In this document: positions 27,635-35,458 of the stretch, one piece after another
Position numbering within the stretch: the stretch's first letter is position 1
Layout: every line of letters begins with the position of its first letter
Assembly (NCBI GenBank): GCA_017555205.1
Contig: JAFZGW010000004.1
Span: forward strand, 122,299-186,298
Length of the DNA stretch: 64,000 bases
Reading direction: 5' to 3'
Source: Akkermansia sp.
GTDB lineage: Bacteria > Verrucomicrobiota > Verrucomicrobiia > Verrucomicrobiales > Akkermansiaceae
Notes under the pieces: model-generated
Databases searched by the model: none
Seen by the model: only the letters and a program-made list of their open reading frames with translations
Told to the model about the DNA's origin: nothing
Position numbers and translations under genes: made by a program

Positions 27635-27659
27635 CAATCAGGGTAAAATCGGGTAAAAG
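27631..27659 (+). promoter_or_regulatory. rplI promoter
   Basis: A perfect TTGACA (27631-27636), overlapping the stop codon of the preceding gene, is followed by a 17-bp spacer and TAAAAG (27654-27659). This leaves a leader of about 25 nt before the ATG at 27691. Confidence 0.65.
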
Positions 27660-27690
27660 AGCCGCTCACCAAACCAATATATACTGAGTT

Positions 27691-28185
27691 ATGGCTAACA
27701 TGAAAGTTATTCTCGCTACGAAAATCGAAGGTCTGGGCTGTGAAGCCGACCTCGTTACCGTGAAGGCTGGTTACGGCCGCAACTACCTGATTCCTCAGGG
27801 TCTTGCGTTCGAGGCTACTCCCGCCAACCAGCGTTTCATCAACATGCTCCAGAAGAAGCGCGCTGAGCGCGAGGCCGCCGAGCTGGCCAACTTCCAGGAG
27901 ATCGCTGCCAAGATTGCTGCCGTCACGGTGAACCTCACTCTGGAGGCCGGCGAGAATGGCAAGGTATTCGGCGCCATCACCAACCAGCAGATTACCGATG
28001 GTCTGGCTGCTCTGGGTATCGAAATCGACCGCCACAGCATCGACCTCGAGAAGCCCCTCAAGAAGTCCGGCACCTACGAGGTACCTGCCAAGCTTCACGC
28101 TCAGGTGACCGCTACCGTGAAGGTAGTGCTCGTGGTAAAGGGCGAGAAGGTAGAGGAGGAAGCTCCCGCTACCGAGGAAGCCTGA
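27691..28185 (+). CDS. rplI: 50S ribosomal protein L9
   Basis: A 164-residue large-subunit protein that binds 23S rRNA domain V and helps limit frameshifting. The N-terminal rRNA-binding domain (MKVILATKIEGLGCEADLV and GYGRNYLIPQGLAFEAT) is followed by the long connecting helix and the C-terminal domain. It is slightly longer than the usual ~150 residues because of an acidic Glu/Ala-rich tail (VEEEAPATEEA). The usual neighbours rpsF, rpsR and ssb are absent; the gene has its own promoter and terminator. Codon use is more biased toward GC-ending codons than in the neighbours, as expected for high expression. Confidence 0.95.
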   Translation: MANMKVILATKIEGLGCEADLVTVKAGYGRNYLIPQGLAFEATPANQRFINMLQKKRAEREAAELANFQEIAAKIAAVTVNLTLEAGENGKVFGAITNQQITDGLAALGIEIDRHSIDLEKPLKKSGTYEVPAKLHAQVTATVKVVLVVKGEKVEEEAPATEEA

Positions 28186-28211
28186 TAATCGCTAACAGAC
28201 TTTTTACAAGA

Positions 28212-28244
28212 AACTGCTCCCGCACAAGCGGGAGCGGTTTTTTT
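28212..28244 (+). terminator. Intrinsic terminator of rplI
   Basis: GCTCCCGC/GCGGGAGC with an ACAA loop, extended by AAC/GTT, is followed by a seven-T run 27 bp after the rplI stop codon. Confidence 0.95.
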
Positions 28245-28245
28245 G

Positions 28246-28275
28246 TTGACGCTACAGCAAGTCCTGTGTTATAAA
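28246..28275 (+). promoter_or_regulatory. Glycosyltransferase promoter, near-leaderless
   Basis: TTGACG (28246-28251), an 18-bp spacer and TATAAA (28270-28275) end 10 nt before the ATG at 28286. Confidence 0.65.
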
Positions 28276-28285
28276 ATTGACCAAT

Positions 28286-29362
28286 ATGAAAATTGCCGTT
28301 TCTCTGTCAGACCAAAGTTTCACCCGAACCAAGTCCATGGGCATATTCAATGTCTCAATGGGGCTAACCCGTGAACTGATGCAGCACCCCGATGTAACCG
28401 AACTACACATACTGGGAAACGATGAATGCTCTTCCGTCTTCGCCGATTGCCCCCCGCATGTACACCTCCACCTCATGGACAAACCGGTACCGCGAAGCTT
28501 TGGTCGTGTATGGTGGGATCAATTCGGCCTACCGGCTGCCGTTCGTCGCATAGCCCCGGACTGGTTGCTGCTACCAAAAGGAGTACCCCCTTTCTTCCCC
28601 TGCATGGGAGCTACAAAAATAGCCTGCTATGTGCACGACGTTATGTGGGAACACTATGAACAACGCCCCTTCGGCGACCGGCAGAAGGCTTTCCCGCTGC
28701 ACGAATTCATCTACTTTAAAAATCTCTCGCTCCGAGCCATGCGAACAGCTGATGTAGTTCTCACTCATACTAAATTCAACGAGGAACGCATACACTCCTA
28801 TGTTCCGCAGGCCAAAATCAGCCGTATCGGCATCGGGTTCGATGCCCCCGCTCTGCCAAACTCCGAATTAAAAGGCCGAGATATTCTCACCTACGGCTCA
28901 ACCTTCCCCCACAAACGACTGGATTTAACTTTCGACAGATTGACAAAATGGCTCAATCAACGCCCCGACAGTGCAGATATTCGTATACACTTGGTCGGCT
29001 CTATACCCGAGGGAATCTCGCTACCGGATGAGCGTTGGATTCACCACAAACGCATCCCTTACACCCAACTCTGCGACCTGTTGCAGCAGCAATGCCGCAT
29101 GGCTGTCTACTTTTCCGATTATGAAAGCTACGGAATGCCCCCGGTAGAGTGCCTACTCAATGGGGTACCATGTCTGGCATCAGACATCCCTCCCATTCGT
29201 GAAAATCTCCCGGAACAATATCTGGTTCCGAATGAAGACCCCGATGCATTCATTCATACAGCCAATAATTGCTACGATGGGCGGCTTCCCTTCACCTGTC
29301 CTACCTTCCCGGACTGGAAAAAAGTCACAAATCTGTGTATCCAAGCTCTGAAAAATGCCTAA
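28286..29362 (+). CDS. Glycosyltransferase, GT4 family
   Basis: A 358-residue GT-B glycosyltransferase, probably working on a cell-envelope polysaccharide or glycolipid. The start is the ATG at 28286 (MKIAVSLSDQS); the frame is open slightly further upstream only through TTG. The N-terminal acceptor domain begins with a beta strand and a loop typical of GT4. The C-terminal donor domain shows YGSTFPHKRLDLTF and the nucleotide-sugar signature E-x7-E in YESYGMPPVECLLNGVPCLA, followed by SDIPPIRENL. No transmembrane helix is seen, so it should be cytosolic or membrane-associated. It stands alone between rplI and tRNA-Asp; the sugar specificity cannot be read. Confidence 0.8.
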   Translation: MKIAVSLSDQSFTRTKSMGIFNVSMGLTRELMQHPDVTELHILGNDECSSVFADCPPHVHLHLMDKPVPRSFGRVWWDQFGLPAAVRRIAPDWLLLPKGVPPFFPCMGATKIACYVHDVMWEHYEQRPFGDRQKAFPLHEFIYFKNLSLRAMRTADVVLTHTKFNEERIHSYVPQAKISRIGIGFDAPALPNSELKGRDILTYGSTFPHKRLDLTFDRLTKWLNQRPDSADIRIHLVGSIPEGISLPDERWIHHKRIPYTQLCDLLQQQCRMAVYFSDYESYGMPPVECLLNGVPCLASDIPPIRENLPEQYLVPNEDPDAFIHTANNCYDGRLPFTCPTFPDWKKVTNLCIQALKNA

Positions 29363-29417
29363 AATGGCCTTTTTGGGGTGTTTTTTGTAAAAAAATCACT
29401 TTTTTATAAAAAAAAGC

Positions 29418-29446
29418 TTGCAATGCATCGCAAGTTCGTGTATAAT
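29418..29446 (+). promoter_or_regulatory. tRNA-Asp promoter
   Basis: TTGCAA (29418-29423), a 17-bp spacer and a perfect TATAAT (29441-29446) lie 41 bp before the tRNA. An A/T-rich tract upstream may act as an UP element. Confidence 0.75.
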
Positions 29447-29487
29447 GACCTCGCACCCCACCGAAAGGAGGGAGCAACCAAAGGCAA

Positions 29488-29562
29488 GGAGCGGTAGCTC
29501 AGTTTGGTTAGAGCGCAGCCCTGTCACGGCTGAGGTCGCGGGTTCGAGCCCCGTCCGCTTCG
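29488..29562 (+). tRNA. tRNA-Asp (anticodon GTC)
   Basis: A 75-nt cloverleaf. The acceptor GGAGCGG pairs with CCGCTTC (one G-U pair), with discriminator G. The D-arm GCTC...GAGC, the anticodon stem CAGCC/GGCTG with loop CTGTCAC (GTC at 29523-29525) and the T-arm GCGGG-TTCGAGC-CCCGT are all intact. CCA is not encoded. A perfect terminator hairpin follows. Confidence 0.97.
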
Positions 29563-29568
29563 TTCCTT

Positions 29569-29608
29569 GCAAAAAGCGATTTCCGAAAGGAAATCGCTTT
29601 TTGCGTGT
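29569..29608 (+). terminator. Terminator of the tRNA-Asp transcript
   Basis: A perfect 16-bp stem (GCAAAAAGCGATTTCC and its complement) with a GAAA tetraloop starts 7 nt after the tRNA. The descending arm carries the CTTTTT tract. Confidence 0.85.
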
Positions 29609-29668
29609 CTACCATGAGGGCATACTTTGAGCTTGTAATGATATATACAGCATGGTAAGATGCCGGGC

Positions 29669-30445
29669 ATGAAATTTATCTACACGCTCATGACTGCCGG
29701 TGCGGCTCTGGCAGCACTCACAGCAGAAGCCGCCCCGGTGAGTTCGGCAGCGCGCGAAGCTCAGGCTGAGGCCAACGCCTATAAAGGAGCGGTTCTGAAC
29801 TGCGATATGAGCTGGGCTGTGGACGCCATGTACCCACCGCTGAAGTGGACCTTGGCCGACCGTCTGGCTAGCCGAGATCCCCGACAGGAAGCCGCAAACG
29901 CACGCCGAATCATGGGTACAGGTGCAGCACGCGAGAGCGATGAACAAGCACGCCGCCGCATGGAGCGCAATATACGAGCGCTGAAGGAGCAATACCTGCG
30001 AATCGGGCAGCAGATGAAACAGGCAGGCTTCAAAGTAGAGCGCTATGCAGTAGGCACCCCAATGGCAGAGTATGTACTGCCGCACTCATCCACGGCCATA
30101 CGAAGTGTGCGCGCGGACTCCCGCCGCAGCGGCGGCAAATTAACCAGCGCCGAGCACTTAAACTGGGAAGGTGGTCGCAGCAGACTTGTGGTACTGCCAA
30201 CCGTCATGTGGTACAGCACGCCGACCGAAAGCGGCAGGCGGCTCCGCGTAGAGCGCCGCGATTTCATCTACGCCGTGCGAGATGAAGTGATAGAGAGCAC
30301 CAACAACCGCAATTACCGTGGCACTCAGCTCAACAAATGGTACTTCATCGATGGCAATACCGATGTAAATACCCTGCGCTCCTACTTCCCCACCCTACCG
30401 CTGAATATCGCCCGCCCCGATACGGGAGAAAGACCGCTGCAATAA
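29669..30445 (+). CDS. Secreted protein of unknown function
   Basis: I do not recognise this 258-residue protein. I start at the ATG at 29669 because it begins a good signal peptide (MKFIYTLMTAGAALAALTAEA, likely cut before APVSS). The mature protein is Arg-rich and helical in the middle (RRRMERNIRALKEQYLRIGQ) and more beta-like toward the end (LVVLPTVMWYSTPT, NKWYFIDGNTDVNTLRSYFP). The pattern of a periplasmic domain with an aromatic C-terminal strand set resembles small secreted lineage-specific proteins. It is followed within 16 bp by the DinG-type helicase, whose start is GTG, so the two are likely co-transcribed. Confidence 0.7.
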   Translation: MKFIYTLMTAGAALAALTAEAAPVSSAAREAQAEANAYKGAVLNCDMSWAVDAMYPPLKWTLADRLASRDPRQEAANARRIMGTGAARESDEQARRRMERNIRALKEQYLRIGQQMKQAGFKVERYAVGTPMAEYVLPHSSTAIRSVRADSRRSGGKLTSAEHLNWEGGRSRLVVLPTVMWYSTPTESGRRLRVERRDFIYAVRDEVIESTNNRNYRGTQLNKWYFIDGNTDVNTLRSYFPTLPLNIARPDTGERPLQ

Positions 30446-30461
30446 CCACCTTGCCTCCACT

Positions 30462-32468
30462 GTGGGTTGGCTCACCGAACAGACCGAGCATGATTTTTCT
30501 GCCACCGGCATACTCTCCGGCGGTCGTGGGTTTGAGTATCGCCCGCAGCAGCAACTTATGGCCACGGCCGTAGCCGCTGCACTGGAAAACCGCAGTTCCC
30601 TGTTGGCAGAGGCCGGTACCGGTGTAGGCAAATCACTCGCCTACCTTATACCGGCCATACGCTACGCACTTGAACATAACCGCAAAGCTGTCATCTCCAC
30701 CCACACCATCAACCTACAGGAACAGCTTTTCCACAAGGATATACCAACTGTAGCCAAAGCGCTGGGGGTGGAGTTCCGCTCCGCGCTACTAAAGGGGCGC
30801 GCTAACTACCTGTGCCGTACTCGACTGAGGCGTGCACTCGAACAGGCCACGGATCTGTTCAACCAAGCCGAAACAAAACAACTGCACGACCTGCTGGCGT
30901 GGTCTCGTGACTGCGGAGAAGGCTCACTGGCAGACCTCCCCCAAGAGCTCGATATTTCCCCCAAAGTCTGGGCTCAGGTATGCAGCGAAAACCACGTTTG
31001 CACCCCGCGCAACTGTGGCCCGGAGTGCCCATACCAAGCGGCACGCAGGCGGGTAGACGAAGCCCAGGTAGTCGTACTCAACCACACGCTCTTCTTCGGT
31101 CTGCTCTCCTTGGCCGATGAAATGCGGCAAGAAGCACCCCTGCTCGATGAGGAGGAAATCATACCCTCCTTCATCTTTCCGAATGACTTCATCATACTAG
31201 ACGAAGCGCACACCATCGAGACCGTAGCCGCCCACCAGTTCGGCACAGTACTGGGAGAAGCTGAGCTGAAATACGACCTACTGAGACTCTATAACCCGCA
31301 CACCCGCAAGGGCAGACTGCGCCAACTGGCCACCCCGAAACTGCTGCAATTTATAGAGGACGCCCAAACTGCGACCGACGAGTTTTTTCGTTGCGCACGG
31401 CTGGACTGCGAAGTGGACGAACACCAAGGCACTGTGCGATTGCGCCGTGCAGAATGGACGGAGGACATCCTATCCCCCTCACTCGCTACGCTGGAAAACG
31501 AAGTCAAACAAATGGCAGAAGTACAGGAGAACGAGCTCACGCGAGCCGAGTTGCTCGATGTACAAGCCCGCCTGCGCTCCTACCGTGCAGCGGCGAAAGA
31601 GCTTATATCGCTCACCAATGCCGACACCTCGGTCTACTGGGCCGAAACCGGCGGACAAGAGCGCCAGTTCACCACTCTGCGCTCAGCACTCATCAATGTA
31701 TCTGACCTGCTGCGTGAAAAACTATTCGAAACCGGCAACACCTGCATCTGCACCAGTGCCACACTCTCAACCGGTGAACGTGGCATGAGCTATTTTGCCG
31801 GCCGAGTAGGTGCAGAAAATGCCGAGACGCTGCAAATCGGCAGTCCCTTCAACTTCGCGGAGCAAATGAGAGTCATCGTAGCGCGTAGCATGCCCCCGCC
31901 CCCACCGGCCAGTGAGGAGGACGCCTACACTCCGGCTCTGTTCGATTGGATTACCCGCTCTCTGGATGAAAGCGACGGGCGTGCTTTCGTGCTGTTCACC
32001 AGCTACAATCTCATGCGCCGCATGGCCGGTCTGCTGCGCCCCTATTGCACTGAGCGCGGCTGGCCGCTACTCGTGCAAGGTGACGGGCAAGACCGTTCAC
32101 GCATGCTGCAAGACTTCAAACAGCAAATCGGTAGCGTGCTCCTGGGAACGGACAGCTTCTGGACCGGGGTAGATGTACCCGGCGAGGCCCTCTCCAATGT
32201 CATCGTCACCAAAATCCCCTTCGAGTCACCCTCCAACCCGTTGACCGAAGCCCGTATGGAAGACATCACCAATCGGGGCGGCAACGCCTTCCGAGACTAT
32301 TCCCTGCCCGAAGCCCTGCTGAAGTTCCGCCAAGGCATAGGCCGACTCATTCGCAGCAAAACCGACCACGGCATCATCACCCTGCTGGATTCTCGCGTGG
32401 TATCCAAGTTCTACGGCGCCCGTTTCATGTACGCCATCCCCGCAGCCGCTCCACGCGATTTTCTGTAA
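30462..32468 (+). CDS. ATP-dependent DNA helicase, DinG/XPD-like
   Basis: A 668-residue superfamily 2, 5'-3' helicase that unwinds damaged or R-loop DNA. Motif I is EAGTGVGKS (about residues 47-55) and motif II is ILDEAH. The Fe-S cluster cysteines are visible as a Cys after KGRANYL and the set CSENHVCTPRNCGPEC. Late motifs include VLFTSYNLMRRM, GTDSFWTGVDVPGE and QGIGRLIRSKTDHG. The N terminus (FSATGILSGGRGFEYRPQQQ) carries the Q-motif-like FEYRPQQ. The only good start is GTG at 30462; the next in-frame Met would delete the Q-like motif. A hairpin terminator is shared with the convergent PBP2 gene. Confidence 0.88.
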   Translation: MGWLTEQTEHDFSATGILSGGRGFEYRPQQQLMATAVAAALENRSSLLAEAGTGVGKSLAYLIPAIRYALEHNRKAVISTHTINLQEQLFHKDIPTVAKALGVEFRSALLKGRANYLCRTRLRRALEQATDLFNQAETKQLHDLLAWSRDCGEGSLADLPQELDISPKVWAQVCSENHVCTPRNCGPECPYQAARRRVDEAQVVVLNHTLFFGLLSLADEMRQEAPLLDEEEIIPSFIFPNDFIILDEAHTIETVAAHQFGTVLGEAELKYDLLRLYNPHTRKGRLRQLATPKLLQFIEDAQTATDEFFRCARLDCEVDEHQGTVRLRRAEWTEDILSPSLATLENEVKQMAEVQENELTRAELLDVQARLRSYRAAAKELISLTNADTSVYWAETGGQERQFTTLRSALINVSDLLREKLFETGNTCICTSATLSTGERGMSYFAGRVGAENAETLQIGSPFNFAEQMRVIVARSMPPPPPASEEDAYTPALFDWITRSLDESDGRAFVLFTSYNLMRRMAGLLRPYCTERGWPLLVQGDGQDRSRMLQDFKQQIGSVLLGTDSFWTGVDVPGEALSNVIVTKIPFESPSNPLTEARMEDITNRGGNAFRDYSLPEALLKFRQGIGRLIRSKTDHGIITLLDSRVVSKFYGARFMYAIPAAAPRDFL

Positions 32469-32479
32469 GCTCCATACAA

Positions 32480-32506
32480 CAAAAGGCCGCCGATGGCGAC
32501 CTTTTG
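32480..32506. terminator. Bidirectional terminator between dinG-like and PBP2 genes
   Basis: CAAAAGG and CCTTTTG flank a CGCC-GAT-GGCG helix with one C-A mismatch, giving T-rich descending arms in both directions between convergent genes. Confidence 0.75.
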
Positions 32507-32533
32507 TCTGTAAACGTATAAGCTTCGCTGAAA

Positions 32534-34780
32534 TTAATGTCGGCTTCGGCCGTCATCCCAGCCGGACTGTCGGTGGCGACGTTCAGCCTCCTTTCGGCGG
32601 CGAGCCTCGTCAATCTTACGCTGCTGATTAGCCGCAGCCTCGGCCTCGGCAGCAAATCGTTCCTCCTCCGTCATGGGAGTCTCACCAACGGAACCGTCGA
32701 GAGCACGCGAAGGCGCTTTGAGTGCCTGCTCCATATCCGGTTTTATATTTTCAAAGAAACTCTTTACAATAGCCGCCGCCATACGACCACCGGAAATACG
32801 CTGGTGCGGTTTGCCTTCATAAAGAGCTGCATAGGCATAGCGAGGGTTATCCGCCGGCAGGAAACCGGCAAACCACGCCAAGCGACAATCATCTGACGGG
32901 CGCCCCCACTGTGCAGTACCGGTCTTGCCGGCATTATCCGTATAACTGAGGGCGGCACGGCGACCGGAACCGTTGTAAACCACAGCTCGCATGCCACGGC
33001 GCACAACGGCCAAAGCGTCGCTCATATCGCGCAAATTGCTTTCCACCATAGGGTTGAACTGGTAAACCACGTTGCCGTCTATATCGAGCATCTGCCGCAC
33101 TAGGTGCAACTTGGGCAAATAGCGCCCATTGGCAATTCCCGCCATGGCATGTGCCACTTGCAGCGGCGTAGCCAACAACGGGCCCTGGCCTATGGACATA
33201 TTGGCAGCATCGCCCTGCATGAACCCGCGGCTGTAGTTGCGGTACATCCACGACTCATCGGGCACATTGCCCGCTTTATCAGCAATCGGCAAGCCAGTTG
33301 TTGAACCATACCCAAAACGCCGTGCATACGCGCACAAACGCTCCGCTCCGATACGGGGCTCGCGGGTGGCTGCAATCTGGTACATGAACGGGTTGTTCGA
33401 AACAGAAAGCGCAGTAATACAGTTAATACTACCGGTAAACTTACTATGGTTCCTGAACGGGTGGCCGCCAATGCGAATGCTGTAAGGGCAATTAATGTAG
33501 GTGTCTTCGCCAATGATTCCAAGGTGCAAACCAGCAGCAACGGTAATGGTTTTGAACGTGGAAGCCGGGGGATACACACCCGCAAACGCACGCGAAACCA
33601 ACGGATTGTTCTCATCATTTCGCAGCGCATCATAGTCCTTCTGCGAAATGGCAGGAATGAACGTGTTCGGATCAAAATTAGGAACGGAGGCCATTACCAA
33701 CACCTCGCCTGTCTGCACATCAACCATCACAAAAGCACCGCGCCCCAAAGTATTGCGGCGCAACGACTCCTCAGCAGCCTTCTGCCACGCTAAGTTAAGA
33801 GTGGTCACTACAGTACCGCCCGGGCGGGGTTTAACCTGGTGCTCATCCAGAATCTTACGCCCGTTCTCATCGAACATCAGGCGCCAAAGCCCCGGTCGCC
33901 CTGTAAGCTGCTTGTTGAATTTTTGCTCCAAGCCGGCACGTCCCTCTTGGCGCTCAAAGATAGGGTCATTATGGTTGATTGGACCGGTGGGCAACTTGGC
34001 CTTCACACCTGTATACCCTATGATATGCCCGGCACTCTCCCCGCCCGGATACTTGCGAATGTAAAGCGGCATGAGTCGGCCATGCGCTACGGCCTCTGCC
34101 TTCTCCTTAATTTTTTCCAACTCATGTGCCCGAACAACCGGCCCCACGCTCAACGGTATCCATCGGCGATGGCGGTAGTGCGAAAGCAACTGGGCATCGG
34201 TCTTCTCACTTACTTTCAATCCCGCTGCCTCATAATCGGCCATGACTTTGCGCGCAACTGCCAGCACACTGGCATCGTCATCCTTCGCCAACTGCCCAAA
34301 ATCTATCGTCGGCTGGTACGCCACCTCCGATGTAGCCAATACCTCACCGTTGCGGTCCGTTATCAACCCGCGAGGCCCGGGTATGGTCAATGACATCGTG
34401 CGCGCGTTCTTGCGCGTACGGGCATACGCCACTCGTGAAGGGTCATGCTCCGCTACATTGTCCACAGGAACTACCGGCTTAATCTCCGGCTGATTTACCG
34501 ACACACCATCCTCAGCCCCATCACTGCCGCTCGTTTCCACATTCAACGGTGATTCCGGATCCACCGTCTGCTCATATGTTTCGGCTCGTCCTACACCTCC
34601 TCCACCATCGGCGACATTGTCTTCACCACCCAAATTTACAGTCTCCACCACTTCCTCCTCCACGGCCTCAGCATAGTCATCCTGCCCCATTGCCGGTGCA
34701 GCTACATTCTGAGCTTCAGCATGTGTAAACACAAACACAGCCCATATAACCAGTGCGTAATAAAGCTTTTTCCTAAGCAT
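32534..34780 (-). CDS. mrdA: Penicillin-binding protein 2 (elongation transpeptidase)
   Basis: A 748-residue class B PBP cross-linking lateral-wall peptidoglycan. The dimerisation domain begins near residue 120 (IPGPRGLITDRNGEVLATSE). The transpeptidase has the active-site SxxK in YPPASTFKT, SxN in LSVSNNP and KTG in NAGKTGTAQWG. Two features are odd. The N-terminal hydrophobic segment ends in FTHAEAQ, which looks like a cleavable signal rather than an anchor. About 80 acidic, low-complexity residues (AEAVEEEVVETVNLGGEDN and onward) also separate it from the folded part. The C terminus is an Arg/Glu-rich helix. The length exceeds the usual ~630 because of these ends. It is transcribed away from mraZ. 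Confidence 0.9.
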   Translation of the reverse strand: MLRKKLYYALVIWAVFVFTHAEAQNVAAPAMGQDDYAEAVEEEVVETVNLGGEDNVADGGGGVGRAETYEQTVDPESPLNVETSGSDGAEDGVSVNQPEIKPVVPVDNVAEHDPSRVAYARTRKNARTMSLTIPGPRGLITDRNGEVLATSEVAYQPTIDFGQLAKDDDASVLAVARKVMADYEAAGLKVSEKTDAQLLSHYRHRRWIPLSVGPVVRAHELEKIKEKAEAVAHGRLMPLYIRKYPGGESAGHIIGYTGVKAKLPTGPINHNDPIFERQEGRAGLEQKFNKQLTGRPGLWRLMFDENGRKILDEHQVKPRPGGTVVTTLNLAWQKAAEESLRRNTLGRGAFVMVDVQTGEVLVMASVPNFDPNTFIPAISQKDYDALRNDENNPLVSRAFAGVYPPASTFKTITVAAGLHLGIIGEDTYINCPYSIRIGGHPFRNHSKFTGSINCITALSVSNNPFMYQIAATREPRIGAERLCAYARRFGYGSTTGLPIADKAGNVPDESWMYRNYSRGFMQGDAANMSIGQGPLLATPLQVAHAMAGIANGRYLPKLHLVRQMLDIDGNVVYQFNPMVESNLRDMSDALAVVRRGMRAVVYNGSGRRAALSYTDNAGKTGTAQWGRPSDDCRLAWFAGFLPADNPRYAYAALYEGKPHQRISGGRMAAAIVKSFFENIKPDMEQALKAPSRALDGSVGETPMTEEERFAAEAEAAANQQRKIDEARRRKEAERRHRQSGWDDGRSRH

Positions 34781-34934
34781 TGCACGCCTATTCTAGCCTA
34801 TTTTCCCTCAGCTTGCAACATTTCTTTTCTTGCTTCTTTCATACTTTTTTGCTACACTCCCCGCACCTACCTGCCCAATAGTTGTCGTTTACCCGCTGCG
34901 GACACATTTTTTTTCGAAATTTTAAAAAAATGAA
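34781..34934. other. Divergent intergenic region between PBP2 and mraZ
   Basis: AT-rich, with long T runs (TTTTTTTTCG near 34909) and no coding potential. It should contain the PBP2 promoter, but I see no clear minus-strand -35/-10 pair. Confidence 0.4.
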
Positions 34935-34982
34935 TTGACATTTTTGGTGTATTAGAGTGTACTAGGCATAGCGCAAAGTGTA
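34935..34982 (+). promoter_or_regulatory. mraZ promoter with three GTGTA direct repeats (MraZ operator)
   Basis: A perfect TTGACA (34935-34940) is followed by a weak -10 near TACTAG (34960). Three GTGTA repeats begin at 34947, 34957 and 34978, i.e. 10 and 21 bp apart and so on one face of the helix. MraZ proteins are known to bind closely spaced GTG-containing direct repeats before their own gene, so autoregulation of the cluster is likely. Confidence 0.6.
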
Positions 34983-34987
34983 CCAAA

Positions 34988-35458
34988 ATGTCTGAATCTG
35001 CACCCAAAGTTATGTTTATGGGCAATTATGCCCACAAACTCGACCCGAAGAATCGCGTGGCGATTCCTGCGGGATGGCGTGCTATATTCGGTCAAGAGCT
35101 AGTGCTACTGGACAGCAGCTACCATGACTACAAAGTAATAAAATGCTTTACGCAAGAAAGCTTTGCAGCGAAACTGCACGAGATTCGAGAGAGCGCACTG
35201 GCAGATGGATTTGACATGGGCGAGGTGGACGAATTCATCGGCGATATCGCCGGCAAGAGCTTTACCGCCGAGGTAAACGCCCAAGGCAAACTACTCATAC
35301 CCAAGCAACAACGCGACCGCCTCCGCTTAAGCGAATACGCCAGATTGGTAGGTCGAACCGTACACTTCGAAATATGGAACACGGCCGACTTCGATGCCGA
35401 CACCGCCGAAAAATCCGCTGTTCAAAGTACACTCAACAAGAAATTCCGCATGTTATAA
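34988..35458 (+). CDS. mraZ: Transcriptional regulator MraZ
   Basis: A 156-residue AbrB-fold DNA-binding protein that opens division/cell-wall clusters and represses them. Both conserved DXXXR-type halves are visible: HKLDPKNRVAIPAGWR near the start and VNAQGKLLIPKQQRDR in the second half. Its stop codon overlaps the rsmH start (TAATG), so translation is coupled. Direct GTGTA repeats upstream support autoregulation. Confidence 0.93.
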   Translation: MSESAPKVMFMGNYAHKLDPKNRVAIPAGWRAIFGQELVLLDSSYHDYKVIKCFTQESFAAKLHEIRESALADGFDMGEVDEFIGDIAGKSFTAEVNAQGKLLIPKQQRDRLRLSEYARLVGRTVHFEIWNTADFDADTAEKSAVQSTLNKKFRML

